Of a stretch of 64,000 nucleotides of DNA, positions 33,434 to 45,022 are shown piece by piece. Below the pieces are notes generated by a model that saw nothing but the letters and a program-made list of their open reading frames with translations, had not been told where the DNA came from and did no database searches. The stretch is from Myxococcus dinghuensis (GTDB lineage: Bacteria > Myxococcota > Myxococcia > Myxococcales > Myxococcaceae). The DNA is taken from positions 124,001-188,000 of the forward strand of contig NZ_JAKCFB010000009.1 in assembly GCF_024198235.1 (NCBI RefSeq). Direction: 5' to 3'. The position numbers and the translations under genes are program-made. How positions within the stretch are numbered: position 1 is the stretch's first letter; every line of letters starts with the position of its first letter.

Positions 33434-35125
33434 GTGAACTCCAAACGCGACGAGCGGGACGTACCGGGTGAGGGCCTGACGCGCCTCACGTCGGCGCTGT
33501 CCGACGCGCGCATGCCCGCCCATCCCGAGGCCATCGAGGAGTGGGTGGTGGAGTGGTTGGCGGACTTCTGGCGACGGCCGCCCCACGCCATCGACGCGCG
33601 CCGGCCCCTGGTGGAGCAGGGGCTCGACTCGCTGGGCGCGGTGGCCCTGGCCCATGACCTGGCGCAGTGGCTGGGCCTGTCGCTGGACGCCGCCGCGCTC
33701 TGGCACCAGCGCACCATCTCCGCCCTGGCGCGGAGGCTGGCCGTGGAGGGGGGCCTGCTGTCCGCAGCGGCCCTCTCCCGGGAGGAGTGGAGCGGGCTTC
33801 CACGTGACGGGGACCCGCCCGCGTCGCGCGAGCAGTGGCGGCTGTGGCGCGCCGAGCAGCGGTTCCCGGGGCGCGCGCTCCACCATGTCCACTTCCGCCT
33901 GCGCTTCGACGGCCCGCTCGACGTGGAGGCGCTGCGGCGCGCCCTCCACGAGGTCGTCCGCCGCCACGAGGCGCTACGGACGACCTTCGACGAGCGCGAG
34001 GGCCGCCTGGTGCAGCGCGTGTCGCCCTCGCTCCAGCCCGAGGTGCCGCTCGTCGACCTGCGCCCCGCCGGGAGCGGGGGCGCGCCCGCGTCCGAGGCGT
34101 TCCGCCGGCTGGACGAGGCGCTGGCGCGAACGCCCTTCGACCCGCGGCGGGGGCCCCTCCTGCGCACGACGCTCGTGCGCGTGGGGGCGCAGGCGCACGT
34201 CCTCCTGGTGACGCAGCACCGGCTCGTCACGGACGACACGTCGCGGGCGGTGTTCGCCCGGGAGGTGGCGCTGCTGTACCGCGTCTTCCGCGCGGGCATC
34301 CCTCCCCCCCTGGCCGCGCCCGGGTGCCAGCCGGGCGACGTGGCCCGACACCAGCAAGCCTGGCTCGCGAGCGAGGCCGCGACGCTGCAGCGCGCGTACT
34401 GGCGTCGGCGCCTCGTGGGCGCGCGGCCCCTGACGCTGTCCTCCCGGGGAGGTCGCGCGGCCCCGTCGCCCGAGGGAGGCACGGTCGGCTTCGAGCTGCC
34501 CGCGGAGCTGGTCGCCGCCGCGCGGACCGTGGCGACGCGCGCGGACGCGACGCTGTTCGTCGTCCTGTCGACCGTGTTCGCCGCGCTGCTGTACCGCCGC
34601 TGCGGTCAATCCGACCTGGTGCTGGGCGCGGGCGTGGCCAACCGCGAGCGGCGCGCGGTGCGCGACGTGGTGGGCCTGCTCTCCAACCTGGTGGCGCTGC
34701 GGTGTGACCTGTCCGGCAACCCGTCGTTCCACGAGCTCCTGTCGCGCCAGCTCGTCACGACGTTGGAGGCCCTGGGGCACCAGCGGTTGCCTTTCGACGA
34801 GGTGGTCGACGGGGTGACGGGCACGTGGGCCGGGGGCGCGCCCCTGGTCCAGGCCGCGTGCCTGTTCGAGCGCTCGGCCACGCCCGACCTGTCCATCCCC
34901 GGCTTGTCCTGCGTGCTGGAGACGGACACGCCGGATGCGTCGTTGCCCGGCGCCGCGCGCTTCGACCTGTCGCTGCTGCTGCGGGAGGAGCCCGGATGTG
35001 TCCGGGGGGCCTTCGAGTACGCGTCCGCGCTCTTCGGCCGCGAGGAGGTGGAGCACCTGGCGCGCGACTTCCTCTCGCTGCTCCGGGAGCTGGCGTCCCG
35101 GCCGGAGGCGCGCGTGGCGGGGTGA
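33434..35125 (+). CDS. Orphan NRPS carrier-condensation didomain protein
   Basis: A 563-residue protein from GTG 33434 (ATG 33512 is an alternative). Residues about 28-100 form a peptidyl carrier domain with the phosphopantetheine Ser66 in GLDSLGAV. Residues about 130-555 form a condensation domain (HHVHFRLRFDGPLDVEALRRAL; AGVANRERRAVRDVVGLLSN; HQRLPFDEVVDGV). Its active-site motif reads H262-R-L-V-T-D-D268 instead of HHxxxDG: the catalytic second His is Arg263 and the Gly is Asp268. No adenylation or thioesterase domain or other NRPS gene is near. It may act as a scaffold, a non-catalytic partner or a decayed acyltransferase. Convergent with the kinase gene, 15 bp apart. Confidence 0.83.
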   Translation: MNSKRDERDVPGEGLTRLTSALSDARMPAHPEAIEEWVVEWLADFWRRPPHAIDARRPLVEQGLDSLGAVALAHDLAQWLGLSLDAAALWHQRTISALARRLAVEGGLLSAAALSREEWSGLPRDGDPPASREQWRLWRAEQRFPGRALHHVHFRLRFDGPLDVEALRRALHEVVRRHEALRTTFDEREGRLVQRVSPSLQPEVPLVDLRPAGSGGAPASEAFRRLDEALARTPFDPRRGPLLRTTLVRVGAQAHVLLVTQHRLVTDDTSRAVFAREVALLYRVFRAGIPPPLAAPGCQPGDVARHQQAWLASEAATLQRAYWRRRLVGARPLTLSSRGGRAAPSPEGGTVGFELPAELVAAARTVATRADATLFVVLSTVFAALLYRRCGQSDLVLGAGVANRERRAVRDVVGLLSNLVALRCDLSGNPSFHELLSRQLVTTLEALGHQRLPFDEVVDGVTGTWAGGAPLVQAACLFERSATPDLSIPGLSCVLETDTPDASLPGAARFDLSLLLREEPGCVRGAFEYASALFGREEVEHLARDFLSLLRELASRPEARVAG

Positions 35126-35140
35126 GGGGAGCGGCGGCCT

Positions 35141-37656
<2,516 letters not shown>

Positions 37657-37660
<4 letters not shown>

Positions 37661-38460
37661 GATGCCGTGAGTGCCCTGGCGAGGATAGCGTTGATTTCGT
37701 CCGGAGCCGTCACGTGGGGCAGGTGGCCCTGGTTGGGCACGTACTCGATGCTCCCGTGGCGGAGCGTCCTCGCCAGGTACTCGCCCACGCTGGTGGGGAC
37801 CGCGAAGTCGTCCAGGGGCTGGACGACGCACGTGGGGACGGTGAGCCGGGGGACCTGCTCGCGGAAGTCGGACTCGAAGAGGATCCGCACCAGCCCGCTG
37901 GCGATGTCGGGCCGCAGGGCCATGAGCGACTCGGCGAAGGTGTCCGCGTGCTCACGCGCGGCGGACGGGCCCGCCGCCGCCTTGGCGAAGCCGCTCGCCC
38001 AGGCCTCGAAGTGCTGCTCCACCGTCTCGTACAGCGCGTCGATTTCGTGCCGGTCGAAGCCGCCCCGGTAGTTGGGGGCGTTCATGTACCGGGGCGAGGC
38101 GCTGATGAACACCATCGTGCGGAACAGCTCCGGCCGCAGGACGCCGGCGACCAGGCCAATCATCGCGCTCATGGAGTGCCCGACATAGGACACGTCCCGC
38201 GCGTCGACCGCCTCCAGCACCTCGACCAGGTCCAGCGCGTAGCTCTCCAGGCTCGCGTAGCGGTGGGGGCTGTAGGACTCCAGGTCGGAGCCCGTCGCGC
38301 CCACGTGGTCGAACAGGATGATGCGGTGCGTGGACTCGAACGCGCGCACCTGGTTCTTCCACACCTTCTGGTTGGCGCCGAAGCCGTGGGCGAGCACGAG
38401 GACGTCCTCCCCGTTGCCGACGACCTGCACATTGTTTCGGTTGAGAACCGTCCGGGTCAT
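37657..38460 (-). CDS. rsbQ: RsbQ-like alpha/beta hydrolase
   Basis: A 267-residue protein, ATG 38460. The catalytic triad is S96 in GHSMSAM, an Asp at 217/218 (QPLDDFA) and H246 in NQGHLPH. These are nearly the same positions as S96, D219 and H247 of Bacillus subtilis Rsb[13 protein letters not shown] and [11 protein letters not shown] are further RsbQ/KAI2-family signatures. RsbQ works with the PAS-containing phosphatase RsbP in energy-stress signalling. Here the partner, translated from an overlapping start, is a PAS-bearing hybrid kinase. It likely processes a small hydrophobic ligand for that kinase. Confidence 0.88.
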
Positions 38461-38857
38461 GACTTGGTCTCGCGATGGCGTGGTGCGCCCCCGACTGCTC
38501 CACGTGAGCCCCGAGTCTAGTGCATCGTCCACGCGATATCAGTCGAACCGCCCGGCTGCCCGGGAAGCGACCGGAATCCGTCACACACGCCGGACCACTC
38601 TCGCGCACACGCGGGCCGTGTCCGACCCGGGGCTGTCGTGGAGAACCCGTGGGTGGAAGGACGCCGCGCGCCTCGCGGCCCAGGCACCGGGCGATGGACG
38701 ACATCGAGGGTGTTCCCTGCGTCACGGAGTGGGCGTGGGTCTGTCGAGCGCCGCCCAATTCGTGCCGGCGCGTGGTGAAGGTCGCCTCGCCGTCCATGAC
38801 AACGTCCGGGGAGGACATCCACATGGGCAGGTCGGTCATCCTGACGAGGGGCGGGGC
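38461..38857. other. 397-bp divergent non-coding region
   Basis: Lies between the rsbQ-kinase operon (minus) and the dimethylformamidase-like gene (plus). The frames present give Arg/Pro-rich products with no bias, so no gene is called. GAGGGGCGGGGC just before 38858 is the plus-strand ribosome site. No clear promoter consensus or strong inverted repeat was found by eye. Confidence 0.4.
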
Positions 38858-41554
38858 ATGATGGGCGCCAACCCGGTCGCGAGCGAGAACGGACACCCGG
38901 GCACGTCCGAGTGGCGGTTGAGCCAGCCCGCGGTCTCACCCCAGTTGGAAGGGTACGCCGGCCAGGCGAGCATCCAGCACGGGGAGTCCATCGACATCCA
39001 CGTGCGGACGGACAGCGTCCGGCCCGTGCGTTGGGAGCTGTACCGCATGGGCTACTACGGCGGGACGGGCTCCCGGAAGATGGCGTCGGGAGGGCCCGTC
39101 TCCATCGGGCCGCAGCCCACGCCGGTGGCGGACCGGACGACGGGGCGGGTGGAGTGCCGCTGGCCCACGAGCTTCACCGTCGCGACGCAGGCGTCGTGGC
39201 CCAGCGGCGTGTACCTGGTGAAGCTGATTCGCGACGACGGGCGCCAGGCCTACGTGCTCTTCGTGTTGCGCGCCGACGAGCGCAAGGGCGTGGCGGTGGT
39301 GCAGCTCTCCGTCACCACCTTCCAGGCCTACAACGACTGGGGCGGGGAGAGCCTCTACACGACCTCGCTGGGCCTGTCCGGCGGGCACGCGAAGGTCGTC
39401 TCGTTCGACCGGCCCTATTCGGACGGCAACGGCGCGGGCGAGTACTTCTACTACCCGCACTACTTCGTGATGTGGGCGGAGGCGAAGGGCTACGACCTGA
39501 CGTACGTCACCAACGTCGACGTGGACCGCGACCCCTCGCTGCTGACGGGGCAGAAGCTGTTCGTCGCGGTGGGCCATGACGAGTACTGGTCGCGCCCGGC
39601 GCGCGACGCGGTGGAGGCGGCGCTCGCGTCGGGGGTGAACCTGGCGTTCTTCGCGGGGGACACGAGCTGCTGGCTCATCCGGCTGGAGTCCTCGGGGACG
39701 GGCGCGGCGCGGCGGCGGCAGGTCTGCTTCAAGGACGAGGCGCCCCGGGAGGACCCGCGCGCGGGCACGCCCTTGATGACGGTGCGCTGGCGCAACGCGC
39801 TGATGGACGAGCCGGAGAACGCGCTCGCCGGGGTGATGTCCGACGCGTGGGGCATCATCAACCAGCCCTTCGTGGTGCGCAGCCCCACCGCCTGGCCCTT
39901 CGAGGGGACGGGGCTCGCGGAGGGGGACTCCCTCCTCTCCATCGTGGGCTATGAAATCGACCGCGCGTGGACGAACGGGCGCACGCCTCCGGGCTTCGTC
40001 GCGCTCGCGCAGTCTCCGGCCATCAGCAACAAGGGCGAGCCGAACTGGCACACCGCGGGGCTGTACACCGCGCCCTCCGGCGCGTTCGTGTTCTCCAGCG
40101 GGGGCATCGCCTGGTCCTTCGGCCTGTCCCACCCCCAGTTCGCGGACCTGCGCGTGCAGCGCATCGCCGACAACGTGATGAAGAAGGCGGGGCTGACGCC
40201 GACCGGCGCGGGCGACACCTTCGGGGCGGAGGTGCCTCGCCCCGTGGACCGCGCGGGACAGGCCGGCGGCGTCTCCACCATCGCGGGCCGCGCGTTCCAG
40301 GAGGGACTCCAGAACGGGCCGGCGACGGCCGCGCGGTTCCGCCGGCCGGTGGGCGTGGCGGTGGACGCGGCGGGGAACGTCTTCATCACCGACACGGGCA
40401 ATCACGTGGTGCGGATGATGGCCAACGACGCGGCGCGCACCGTCACCACCGTCGCGGGGACGGGCGCGGCGGGCGTGGGCGAGGGGCCCGGCGCGACGAC
40501 GCCGCTGCGCTCGCCGCAGGGAATCGCCATCGCGCCGGACGGCACCCTCTTCGTGGCGGACACGGGCAACCACCGCGTCGTGCGCATCGCCCGGGACGGA
40601 CGGTGGACCGTCTCCACGTTCGCCGGCTCGCGGGAGGGGCGCCAGGGCCGGGCGGACGGGGCGGGCACGGCGGCGCGCTTCCAGACGCCCTCGGGGCTCG
40701 CCTTCCAGGGGGCGGACCTGTACGTGGCGGACACGTTCAACCACCGGCTGGCGCGCATCGCTCCGCAGGGGCAGGTGTCCACGCTCATCGGCGCGAACGG
40801 CGCGGGCAGCACCAACGGACCGGCGAGCCAGGCGCGGCTCAAGCGGCCCACGGCGGTGGCGGCGGGCGGCGGGGCGCTGTGGGTGGTGGACACGGGCAAC
40901 CGCCTCATCCGCCGGGTGGCGCTGGACGCGGCCTCCACCACCTCCACGGTGGCGGGCGGGACGACGGGCGGGTCCTCGGATGGCAGCGGCGGCGGCGCGC
41001 TCTTCATGCCCGTGCTGGGGGCGGCGTATGTCGACGGGCGGCTGCTCGTCGCGGACACGGGAAACGAGCGCATCCGCGCCGTCGTCGGAGGACAGGTGCG
41101 CACGTACGCGGGCGCGGGTGTGCACGGCGCGAGGGACGGCGCGGCGGAGCAGGCCACCTTCAGTCTGCCCACGGGCGTGGCCGCGCTCGCCAACGGCGAC
41201 GTGCTCGTCGTGGACCAGGGCGCTTCGACGGTGCGGCTGTTGCGCGGACCCTCGGAGGGCGAGGGCTCCCGGCTGGTGCCGCGCATCACCGGCGGGCCCT
41301 TCGTGGGGGAGCAGGCCCCGCACGACGTCTTCCTCGACGGGACGACCAGCACCACCACCGAACCGGGTGGGTGGATTCAACGCTTCCGGTGGGACCTGGG
41401 TGACGGCACGACGGTGGAGGCGGGCTACCTGGAGCACCGCTACCTGGACCCGGGGCGCTACACCGTCACGCTCACCGCGACGGATGCCCGGGGCGTGAGC
41501 GCGTCCACGACCCAGGTCATCGCGGTGGGCGCCCCTGGAGCGCGGGCGCCCTGA
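38858..41554 (+). CDS. Dimethylformamidase large-subunit-like protein with NHL and PKD domains
   Basis: An 898-residue protein; the start is ATG 38858 or the next ATG. Residues about 20-460 match the N,N-dimethylformamidase beta-subunit-like fold: YRMGYYGGTGSRK, VQLSVTTFQAYNDWGGESLY and VAVGHDEYWSRPARDAV. Residues about 470-805 are NHL-type propeller repeats (PVGVAVDAAGNVFITDTGNH and similar, each with 'VADTGNHR'). Residues about 810-895 form a PKD-like domain with WDLGDGT and YTVTLTATD. No signal peptide is apparent. The fusion of amidase-like, propeller and PKD modules suggests a surface or secreted binding enzyme. The substrate is unknown. Confidence 0.8.
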   Translation: MMGANPVASENGHPGTSEWRLSQPAVSPQLEGYAGQASIQHGESIDIHVRTDSVRPVRWELYRMGYYGGTGSRKMASGGPVSIGPQPTPVADRTTGRVECRWPTSFTVATQASWPSGVYLVKLIRDDGRQAYVLFVLRADERKGVAVVQLSVTTFQAYNDWGGESLYTTSLGLSGGHAKVVSFDRPYSDGNGAGEYFYYPHYFVMWAEAKGYDLTYVTNVDVDRDPSLLTGQKLFVAVGHDEYWSRPARDAVEAALASGVNLAFFAGDTSCWLIRLESSGTGAARRRQVCFKDEAPREDPRAGTPLMTVRWRNALMDEPENALAGVMSDAWGIINQPFVVRSPTAWPFEGTGLAEGDSLLSIVGYEIDRAWTNGRTPPGFVALAQSPAISNKGEPNWHTAGLYTAPSGAFVFSSGGIAWSFGLSHPQFADLRVQRIADNVMKKAGLTPTGAGDTFGAEVPRPVDRAGQAGGVSTIAGRAFQEGLQNGPATAARFRRPVGVAVDAAGNVFITDTGNHVVRMMANDAARTVTTVAGTGAAGVGEGPGATTPLRSPQGIAIAPDGTLFVADTGNHRVVRIARDGRWTVSTFAGSREGRQGRADGAGTAARFQTPSGLAFQGADLYVADTFNHRLARIAPQGQVSTLIGANGAGSTNGPASQARLKRPTAVAAGGGALWVVDTGNRLIRRVALDAASTTSTVAGGTTGGSSDGSGGGALFMPVLGAAYVDGRLLVADTGNERIRAVVGGQVRTYAGAGVHGARDGAAEQATFSLPTGVAALANGDVLVVDQGASTVRLLRGPSEGEGSRLVPRITGGPFVGEQAPHDVFLDGTTSTTTEPGGWIQRFRWDLGDGTTVEAGYLEHRYLDPGRYTVTLTATDARGVSASTTQVIAVGAPGARAP

Positions 41555-41573
41555 CGACGGAGACGGCGGCGGC

Positions 41574-42395
41574 TCAGGCCTTCAGGAACGCGAGCAGGTC
41601 CGCGTTGAACTGCTCGCGGTGCGTGACGGTGAGGCCGTGCGGCGCGCCGGGGTACACCTTCAGCGTGGCGTCCTTGACGAGCTTCGCGGCCTGCTGGCCG
41701 GCGGCGCCGATGGGGACGATCTGGTCGTCGTCGCCGTGGATGATGAGCGTGGGGACGTCGAACTTCTTCAGGTCCTCCGTCTGGTCCGTGGCGGAGAAGG
41801 CCTGGATGCAGTCGTAGGCGGCCTTCAGGCCCACCTGCATGCCGGAGTACCAGAACGCGTCGCGGGCGCCCTGGGACACCTTCGCGCCCTCGCGGTTGGC
41901 GCCGAAGAAGGGCGTGGTCAGCTCCTGGAAGAACTGCGAGCGGTCCGCCAGCACGCCGGCGCGGATGCCGTCGAACACCTCGACGGGCAGGCCGCCGGGG
42001 TTGGACGCCGTCTTGAGCATCAGCGGCGTCACGGCGCCCACGAGCACCGCCTTGGCCACGCGCTTGGAGCCGTGCCGGGCGAGGTAGCGGGCCACCTCGC
42101 CTCCGCCGGTGGAGAAGCCGACCAGCACGGCGTTCTTCAGGTCCAGCGCGTCCATCACCGCGGCCAGGTCGTCCGCGTAGGTGTCCATGTCGTGCCCGTT
42201 CCACGGCTGGCTGGAGCGGCCGTGGCCGCGACGGTCGTGGGCGATGGCGCGGTAGCCCCGGGAGGCGAGGAAGTAGAGCTGCTCGTCCCAGCTGTCCGAG
42301 CTCAGCGGCCAGCCGTGGCTGAAGACCACGGGCTGTCCGGAGCCCCAGTCCTTGTAGAAGATGCGCGTGCCGTCCTTGGTCGTGACGATGCTCAT
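41574..42395 (-). CDS. Alpha/beta hydrolase, non-heme chloroperoxidase type
   Basis: A 273-residue protein. ATG 42395 has GGAG upstream. The family motifs are [12 protein letters not shown] (oxyanion loop), [12 protein letters not shown], nucleophile elbow GFSTGGGE (Ser near residue 98), [10 protein letters not shown] (Asp) and [10 protein letters not shown] (His near 251). This matches the cofactor-free haloperoxidase/perhydrolase branch of esterases. The true substrate is probably an ester or lactone rather than halide. Divergent from the Mrp operon. Confidence 0.87.
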   Translation of the reverse strand: MSIVTTKDGTRIFYKDWGSGQPVVFSHGWPLSSDSWDEQLYFLASRGYRAIAHDRRGHGRSSQPWNGHDMDTYADDLAAVMDALDLKNAVLVGFSTGGGEVARYLARHGSKRVAKAVLVGAVTPLMLKTASNPGGLPVEVFDGIRAGVLADRSQFFQELTTPFFGANREGAKVSQGARDAFWYSGMQVGLKAAYDCIQAFSATDQTEDLKKFDVPTLIIHGDDDQIVPIGAAGQQAAKLVKDATLKVYPGAPHGLTVTHREQFNADLLAFLKA

Positions 42396-42618
42396 GGTCC
42401 TCGGCTCCAGGTGAGGTGCTGCGTGCCGAGCCAAGGTAGCGGTGCGCGCCATGCCGGCTGAACCCCCGGTGGGGGTCCATGCGCCTCCCCAAGTCGAGGG
42501 AGGTTCGCCTTGAATCCAACCGTCGCTCGCGGCGCGGGGCGGGCAAGCGTCCGCTGAAGAACGCGGGCCCGCACGGCGCGGAGGCCGGGGTGGCGCTCGG
42601 GCACTAGGGTCCTCGCGC

Positions 42619-43173
42619 GTGGAACAACGGGAACGCGGCACAGCGCGAGAGGGTGGGGCGGGGCCGAGGCCCGGGGCGTGGCGGAGCGCGTGGGTGAGGG
42701 TCGTGCTCCTGGGGCTGGCGTGGTGGGCCCTGTGTGACGGCGACCCGTCCAGCTACGTGTTCGGCGTGCCCGTCGTGGCGGTGGTGGCGACGGTGAGCTT
42801 CATCCTGAGTCCCCCGCGCCAGGGCGGGTGGTCCCTGGTGGAGGTGCTGCGCTTCGCCCTCTTCTTCTTCTCCGGCTCGGTGCAGGGCGGGGTGGACGTG
42901 GCCCGGCGCGCGCTCCTGCCGAGCATGCCCATCTCCCCGGTCTTCATCCGCTACCGCATGCGGCTGCCGGCGGGGACGCCGCAGACGTTGTTCCGCATCA
43001 CCCTCAGCCTGATGCCCGGGACGCTCAACGCGGACGTGCTCGGGGACGAGCTGGTGGTCCACGCCCTGGTGGACCGGGGCGAGGGGCTCCATCGCGAGCT
43101 GGACGACCTGGAGCTGCGCGTCTCGCGCCTGTTCGGGCTGAGGCTGCCTCCCCGGGAGGCCGCCCATGCCTGA
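42619..43173 (+). CDS. mrpE: Mrp-type antiporter subunit E
   Basis: A 184-residue protein starting at GTG 42619, the first gene of an eight-gene operon. Two or three membrane spans ([29 protein letters not shown]) precede the family core ([35 protein letters not shown]), which is diagnostic for MrpE/MnhE. It overlaps the next gene by 8 bp. In Mrp complexes it is a membrane subunit of the multi-part Na+(K+)/H+ antiporter. Confidence 0.9.
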   Translation: MEQRERGTAREGGAGPRPGAWRSAWVRVVLLGLAWWALCDGDPSSYVFGVPVVAVVATVSFILSPPRQGGWSLVEVLRFALFFFSGSVQGGVDVARRALLPSMPISPVFIRYRMRLPAGTPQTLFRITLSLMPGTLNADVLGDELVVHALVDRGEGLHRELDDLELRVSRLFGLRLPPREAAHA

Positions 43174-43447
43174 GCTGCGGATGGCGCTGGCGTTCTTCCT
43201 GCTCCTCAACATCCTCGCGGGGCTGGTGCGTGTCGTCCGGGGCCCCACGCTCACCGACCGCTTCATCGTGGCGCAGTTGTTCGGCACGACGGGGGTGGGC
43301 GTCCTCGTGCTGCTCGCCGCGGACCCAGGGCAGGCCGCGCTGCGCGACGTCGCGCTGGTGTTCGCGCTGCTGGCGCCCGTCACCGTCGTGGCCTTCGTGC
43401 GCTTCGCGGTGGGGAGCGGCCCCTCCCCGGAGCAGGAGCGGCGATGA
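43166..43447 (+). CDS. mrpF: Mrp-type antiporter subunit F
   Basis: A 93-residue protein with three hydrophobic spans. The conserved VRVVRGPTLTDRFIVAQLFGT segment is split by the family's Asp in TDR, and the last span VFALLAPVTVVAFVRF is typical of MrpF/MnhF (PhaF). The start overlaps the end of mrpE by 8 bp and the end overlaps mrpG by 4 bp, so the genes are translationally coupled. Confidence 0.9.
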   Translation: MPELRMALAFFLLLNILAGLVRVVRGPTLTDRFIVAQLFGTTGVGVLVLLAADPGQAALRDVALVFALLAPVTVVAFVRFAVGSGPSPEQERR

Positions 43448-43755
43448 GCCTCTGGGATGGGGTCTGCGCGGTGTTCATGGTCGCCGGGGCCTTCTTCTGC
43501 CTGGCGGGCACGGTGGGCGTGCTGCGCTTCCCGGACGTCTACTGTCGGCTGCACGCCCTCACCAAGGTGGACAACCTGGGCCTGGGGTTGGTGGTGGTGG
43601 GGCTGGCGCTCCAGTCGGGCTCCTGGGCGACGGCGCTCGAGCTGCTGCTCGTCTGGCTCTTCGTGCTCATCTCCAGCGCCTTCACCTGCCAGCTCATCGC
43701 GCGCGCGGCGCTGCGCCGTGGCGCCGCGCCGTGGACGGGGCGCCGCGAGCCATGA
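43444..43755 (+). CDS. mrpG: Mrp-type antiporter subunit G
   Basis: A 103-residue protein with three spans. GTVGVLRFPDVYCRLHALTK and VDNLGLGLVVVGLAL are the signatures of MrpG/MnhG (PhaG). ATG overlaps the mrpF stop by 4 bp. Confidence 0.9.
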   Translation: MSLWDGVCAVFMVAGAFFCLAGTVGVLRFPDVYCRLHALTKVDNLGLGLVVVGLALQSGSWATALELLLVWLFVLISSAFTCQLIARAALRRGAAPWTGRREP

Positions 43756-44690
43756 CGGCGGCCCTCCTCGACGCGTGCCTGGCCCTGTGCCTGCCCCTGC
43801 TGGCGTGGCTCGTGCTGCGCACGGAGTCGCTGTCCCAGTCGGTCGTGCTCTTCGTGGCGATGGGCCTGCTGTCCGCGCTCGCGTGGGCGCGGCTGGACGC
43901 GCCCGACATCTCGTTGGTCGAGGCGGCGGTGGGCACGGGCCTCACCGGCGCCTTGTTGATGCACACGCTGAGCTGGACGGACGAGCGGCCACCGGACGTC
44001 GCCGCGCGCGCCCGGCACAGGCCCTGGGCGGTGGTGGCGATGGCCGCGCTGACGGGGATGCTGGGCTGGGCGGTGCTCTCGTTACCCTCGGACGACCCGG
44101 GGCTCACCCGCGAGGTGGACGCGCACCTGGCGGAGAGTGGGGTGGAGCACCCGGTCACCGCGGTGCTCCTCAACTACCGGGGCTACGACACGTTGCTGGA
44201 GATCGCCGTCCTGCTGGTGGCGGTGCTGGGGGCCCGCGCGGTGAATCCGCGCAGCGAGCGGACGACGCCGGAGCCCTCGCGCGACCCGCTGACGGGAGAG
44301 CTGTTCCGGATGATGACCCCCGCGCTGCTGCTGGTCGCCGGCTACCTCGTGTGGGTGGGCGAGCACGGGCCGGGAGGCGCGTTCCAGGCCGGCGCCATCC
44401 TGGCGGGGGGCGGCGTGGTGGCCCTGCTCACCACGCGGCTGGGGACACCCCGGATGTCCTCGTGGCGCGTGCGGTGGGCGCTGCTCACCGGGCCCCTCCT
44501 GTTCATCGGCGCGGCGGTGGCCCCGCTCTTCTCCGGGAGGGCGCTGCTGGAGTACCGGGAGGCGCAGGCGGGCACGGTCATCTTCGTCGTCGAGCTGGCG
44601 CTGACGGTCTCCATCGCCATGGTGCTGTGGATGTTCTTCCCCGGCATGCGGCCGGCGCGGGCGGAGCGCTCGGGGAAGGAGCCGTCATGA
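43752..44690 (+). CDS. mrpB: Fused MbhD/MbhE-MnhB-like antiporter subunit
   Basis: A 312-residue membrane protein. Residues about 20-80 (LLSALAWARLDAPDISLVEA, GLTGALL) are the MbhD/DUF4040 piece that in standard Mrp systems belongs to the C-terminus of MrpA. Residues about 90-170 (NYRGYDTLLEIAVLLVAV) match MbhE. Residues about 185-300 (RMMTPALLLVAGYLVWVGEH, GGAFQAGAILAGG) are MnhB. Thus the MrpA tail is fused to MrpB here and there is no long MrpA in the operon. It overlaps both neighbours by 4 bp. Confidence 0.85.
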   Translation: MTAALLDACLALCLPLLAWLVLRTESLSQSVVLFVAMGLLSALAWARLDAPDISLVEAAVGTGLTGALLMHTLSWTDERPPDVAARARHRPWAVVAMAALTGMLGWAVLSLPSDDPGLTREVDAHLAESGVEHPVTAVLLNYRGYDTLLEIAVLLVAVLGARAVNPRSERTTPEPSRDPLTGELFRMMTPALLLVAGYLVWVGEHGPGGAFQAGAILAGGGVVALLTTRLGTPRMSSWRVRWALLTGPLLFIGAAVAPLFSGRALLEYREAQAGTVIFVVELALTVSIAMVLWMFFPGMRPARAERSGKEPS

Positions 44691-45022
44691 ACCCGTGGGC
44701 CGTGTACGCGCTGTCGGGCGTGGCGATGTTCAGCGTCGGGCTGGTGGGGCTGTTCTCCCACGAGCATCCGGTCAAACGCATCCTCGCCTCGAACATCGCG
44801 GGCTCCGGCGTGCTGCTGGTGCTGGTGGCGCTGGCGCGGCGGGAGCCCACCGGCGCGCCGGACCCGGTGCCCCACGCGCTGGTGCTCACGGGCATCGTGG
44901 TGTCGGTCAGCGCCACGGCCCTGGGCGTGGCCCTGGCCCGGAGGATTGCCCGCATCGACGCGACGGCGAAGGCGGAGTCGACCGGGGCCTCCGACCCGGA
45001 GGCGGGAGGCGGCTCCGCATGA
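44687..45022 (+). CDS. mrpC: Mrp-type antiporter subunit C (NuoK-like)
   Basis: A 111-residue protein with three spans, related to NuoK of complex I. HPVKRILASNIAGSGVLLVLV and PHALVLTGIVVSVSATALGV (with the conserved VLTGIVVS) identify MrpC/MnhC. It begins with an ATGA overlap with mrpB and ends with one into the first large subunit. Confidence 0.9.
   Translation: MNPWAVYALSGVAMFSVGLVGLFSHEHPVKRILASNIAGSGVLLVLVALARREPTGAPDPVPHALVLTGIVVSVSATALGVALARRIARIDATAKAESTGASDPEAGGGSA

Noticed and set aside
42462-42476. ACCCCC-GGT-GGGGGT inverted repeat between the hydrolase and mrpE
   Set aside because: A 6-bp GC stem is common by chance in this composition and has no supporting context.
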